Positions 63,187 through 64,000 of a stretch of 64,000 nucleotides of DNA are shown here, piece after piece; positions within the stretch are counted from its first letter, which is position 1; each line of letters opens with the position of its first letter. Below the pieces are notes generated by a model, which did not search any database, was not told where the DNA came from, and saw nothing but the letters and a program-made list of their open reading frames with translations. The stretch lies in the NCBI GenBank assembly GCA_050249955.1, contig JBFWPN010000008.1, positions 1 to 64,000 on the forward strand, in the 5' to 3' direction. Source of the DNA: CAVVIG01 sp050249955 (GTDB taxonomy: Bacteria; Acidobacteriota; Vicinamibacteria; Vicinamibacterales; CAVVIG01). The position numbers were made by a program, and so were the translations under genes.

Positions 63187-64000
63187 CGCGCCGTCTCCCG
63201 CTCGAGCCTGACGAAGAAGCGCTCGCCGCCATCCTCGACGTACAGGAGGACCGCCGTGCGTGCCGAGGCCAGCAGTCGCGCGGCGCGTGCCGGTGTGGAG
63301 GGCAGGTCGATGCCGTTGATGCCGAGCAGCCGGGCGCGCGCCGAGAGCCCGAGCCCCTGGATACGCGCATCGGGCAGCACGCTCCCAATCGGCACACCCG
63401 CAGGCTGCGGGTCCTGCGCCGGGGGCGGCAGCGTGTACGCCGGCTGTGGGGTGACCGTCACCGTCAGGTCGCGCGCATCGCGCCGGATCACGAGGGGCAC
63501 AGGCACGTCGACGGGCAGCTGGGCGATCTGATCGACGGCCGTGTGCAGGTCGGCAATCTCGACCTCGCCGATCCGAACCACCACGTCACCCGCCCGAAGC
63601 GCGGCCAGCGCCCCGGGACCGTCGGGCATGACGTCGGCCACCACGGTGCCGTGCTCGCCGAACCAGGTCGCCAGTTCCGGCGTCGACCCCTGCAGGCGCA
63701 GGCCCAGGCTGGCGGGCAACCGGCGCTCAGCGGGTAGAGCGGCGAGACGATCGAGCGCCTGCCCCACCGGATAGGCCATGTCACCGTCCCCAGCGACGGC
63801 GACCAGTTCCCCTTCGGTGCCATACAGCGGGGTTCCCGGAGGCACCAGGCCGGCGCCGCCCATCCTGTAACCGAGCGTGGTGCGCGACGCGAGGATGACC
63901 GGCGCAATGAGGTCCGCACCCGGAGCGCGGCCGGACGCCGTGACCACGGCACCCGCATCCGGCAGCCGGGTCGCAATCGGCGCTCCCGGCAGCTCGGATG
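63183..64000 (-). CDS. PDZ-domain protein, cut by the right window edge
   Basis: The frame is open from the window edge (entering at about 63998) to the stop at 63183, so the true N-terminus lies outside. The visible part has a trypsin-like but degenerate beta region (GAVVTASGRAPGADLIAPVIL, VAVAGDGDMAYPVGQALD) and a PDZ domain (LGLRLQGSTPELATWFG, DVMPDGPGALAALRAGDVVVRI), then a second PDZ-like stretch. It may be an HtrA-type protease or an inactive relative; the catalytic part is not visible. Translationally coupled to the antiporter gene. Confidence 0.75.
   Translation of the reverse strand, partial: SELPGAPIATRLPDAGAVVTASGRAPGADLIAPVILASRTTLGYRMGGAGLVPPGTPLYGTEGELVAVAGDGDMAYPVGQALDRLAALPAERRLPASLGLRLQGSTPELATWFGEHGTVVADVMPDGPGALAALRAGDVVVRIGEVEIADLHTAVDQIAQLPVDVPVPLVIRRDARDLTVTVTPQPAYTLPPPAQDPQPAGVPIGSVLPDARIQGLGLSARARLLGINGIDLPSTPARAARLLASARTAVLLYVEDGGERFFVRLERETAR

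Overview
This is 64 kb of very GC-rich, densely coded bacterial DNA with no phage, transposon, integrase, plasmid, rRNA or CRISPR signal. The gene content points to the Acidobacteriota, most likely the Vicinamibacteria branch: many secreted c-type cytochromes and PQQ dehydrogenases, a VWFA protein of the acidobacterial type, BACON-domain lipoproteins, the GlgE/TreS-Pep2 trehalose system, Ku/LigD and small DUF2934, DUF5335 and winged-helix proteins. This placement is inferred from families; no ribosomal marker gene is present to confirm it.

Layout. 0-5 kb (minus strand): a membrane electron-transfer module of a nine-heme cytochrome c, an FdnI-type cytochrome b and a NapC/NirT-like hexaheme cytochrome, preceded by two paralogous small cytochromes. 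5-12 kb: a BACON lipoprotein and a stress-type group (CoA-binding protein, CBS protein, TIM-barrel isomerase, OsmC-like protein, universal stress protein, P-type ATPase). 12-17.5 kb: small regulators, a cytochrome c, a DAC-like (diadenylate cyclase related) protein and a 2OG-Fe dioxygenase. 17-21.5 kb (minus strand): a haem-binding-domain cytochrome, a PQQ dehydrogenase, and a cytochrome c fused to a PHM-like copper monooxygenase domain. 22-27.4 kb: two c-di-GMP proteins, tRNA-His and an exported HpaI-type aldolase. 27.7-29.5 kb: GrpE, a molybdopterin oxidoreductase and a cupin.

29.6-40.6 kb: an operon-like run of glycogen and trehalose enzymes (GlgX, GlgE, TreS-maltokinase fusion), then DUF2934, Ku and LigD for non-homologous end joining. 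This is plausibly a desiccation or starvation survival block. Trehalose also appears to be made by a fused OtsA-OtsB protein at 56.6-58.9 kb.

46.0-53.6 kb: the most striking region. Eight genes, nearly all joined by start/stop overlaps, encode a caa3-type cytochrome oxidase (CtaD, CtaE, CtaC) wrapped around a XoxF-like, probably lanthanide-dependent PQQ alcohol dehydrogenase, its XoxJ partner, two cytochromes c and a small membrane protein. The oxidase subunit I lacks both the usual D-channel glutamate (Trp instead) and the usual K-channel lysine (Gln instead), while keeping all metal ligands and the active-site tyrosine. The genes read as a self-contained alcohol-to-oxygen electron chain.

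53.7-64 kb: TPR protein, CLC chloride transporter, OtsAB, DUF4396 and VWFA proteins, a MarR regulator with a candidate operator, a CPA2 antiporter and a PDZ protein cut by the window edge. A seven-base tandem repeat, (Y)GCAATC, occurs directly behind two unrelated genes 24 kb apart.
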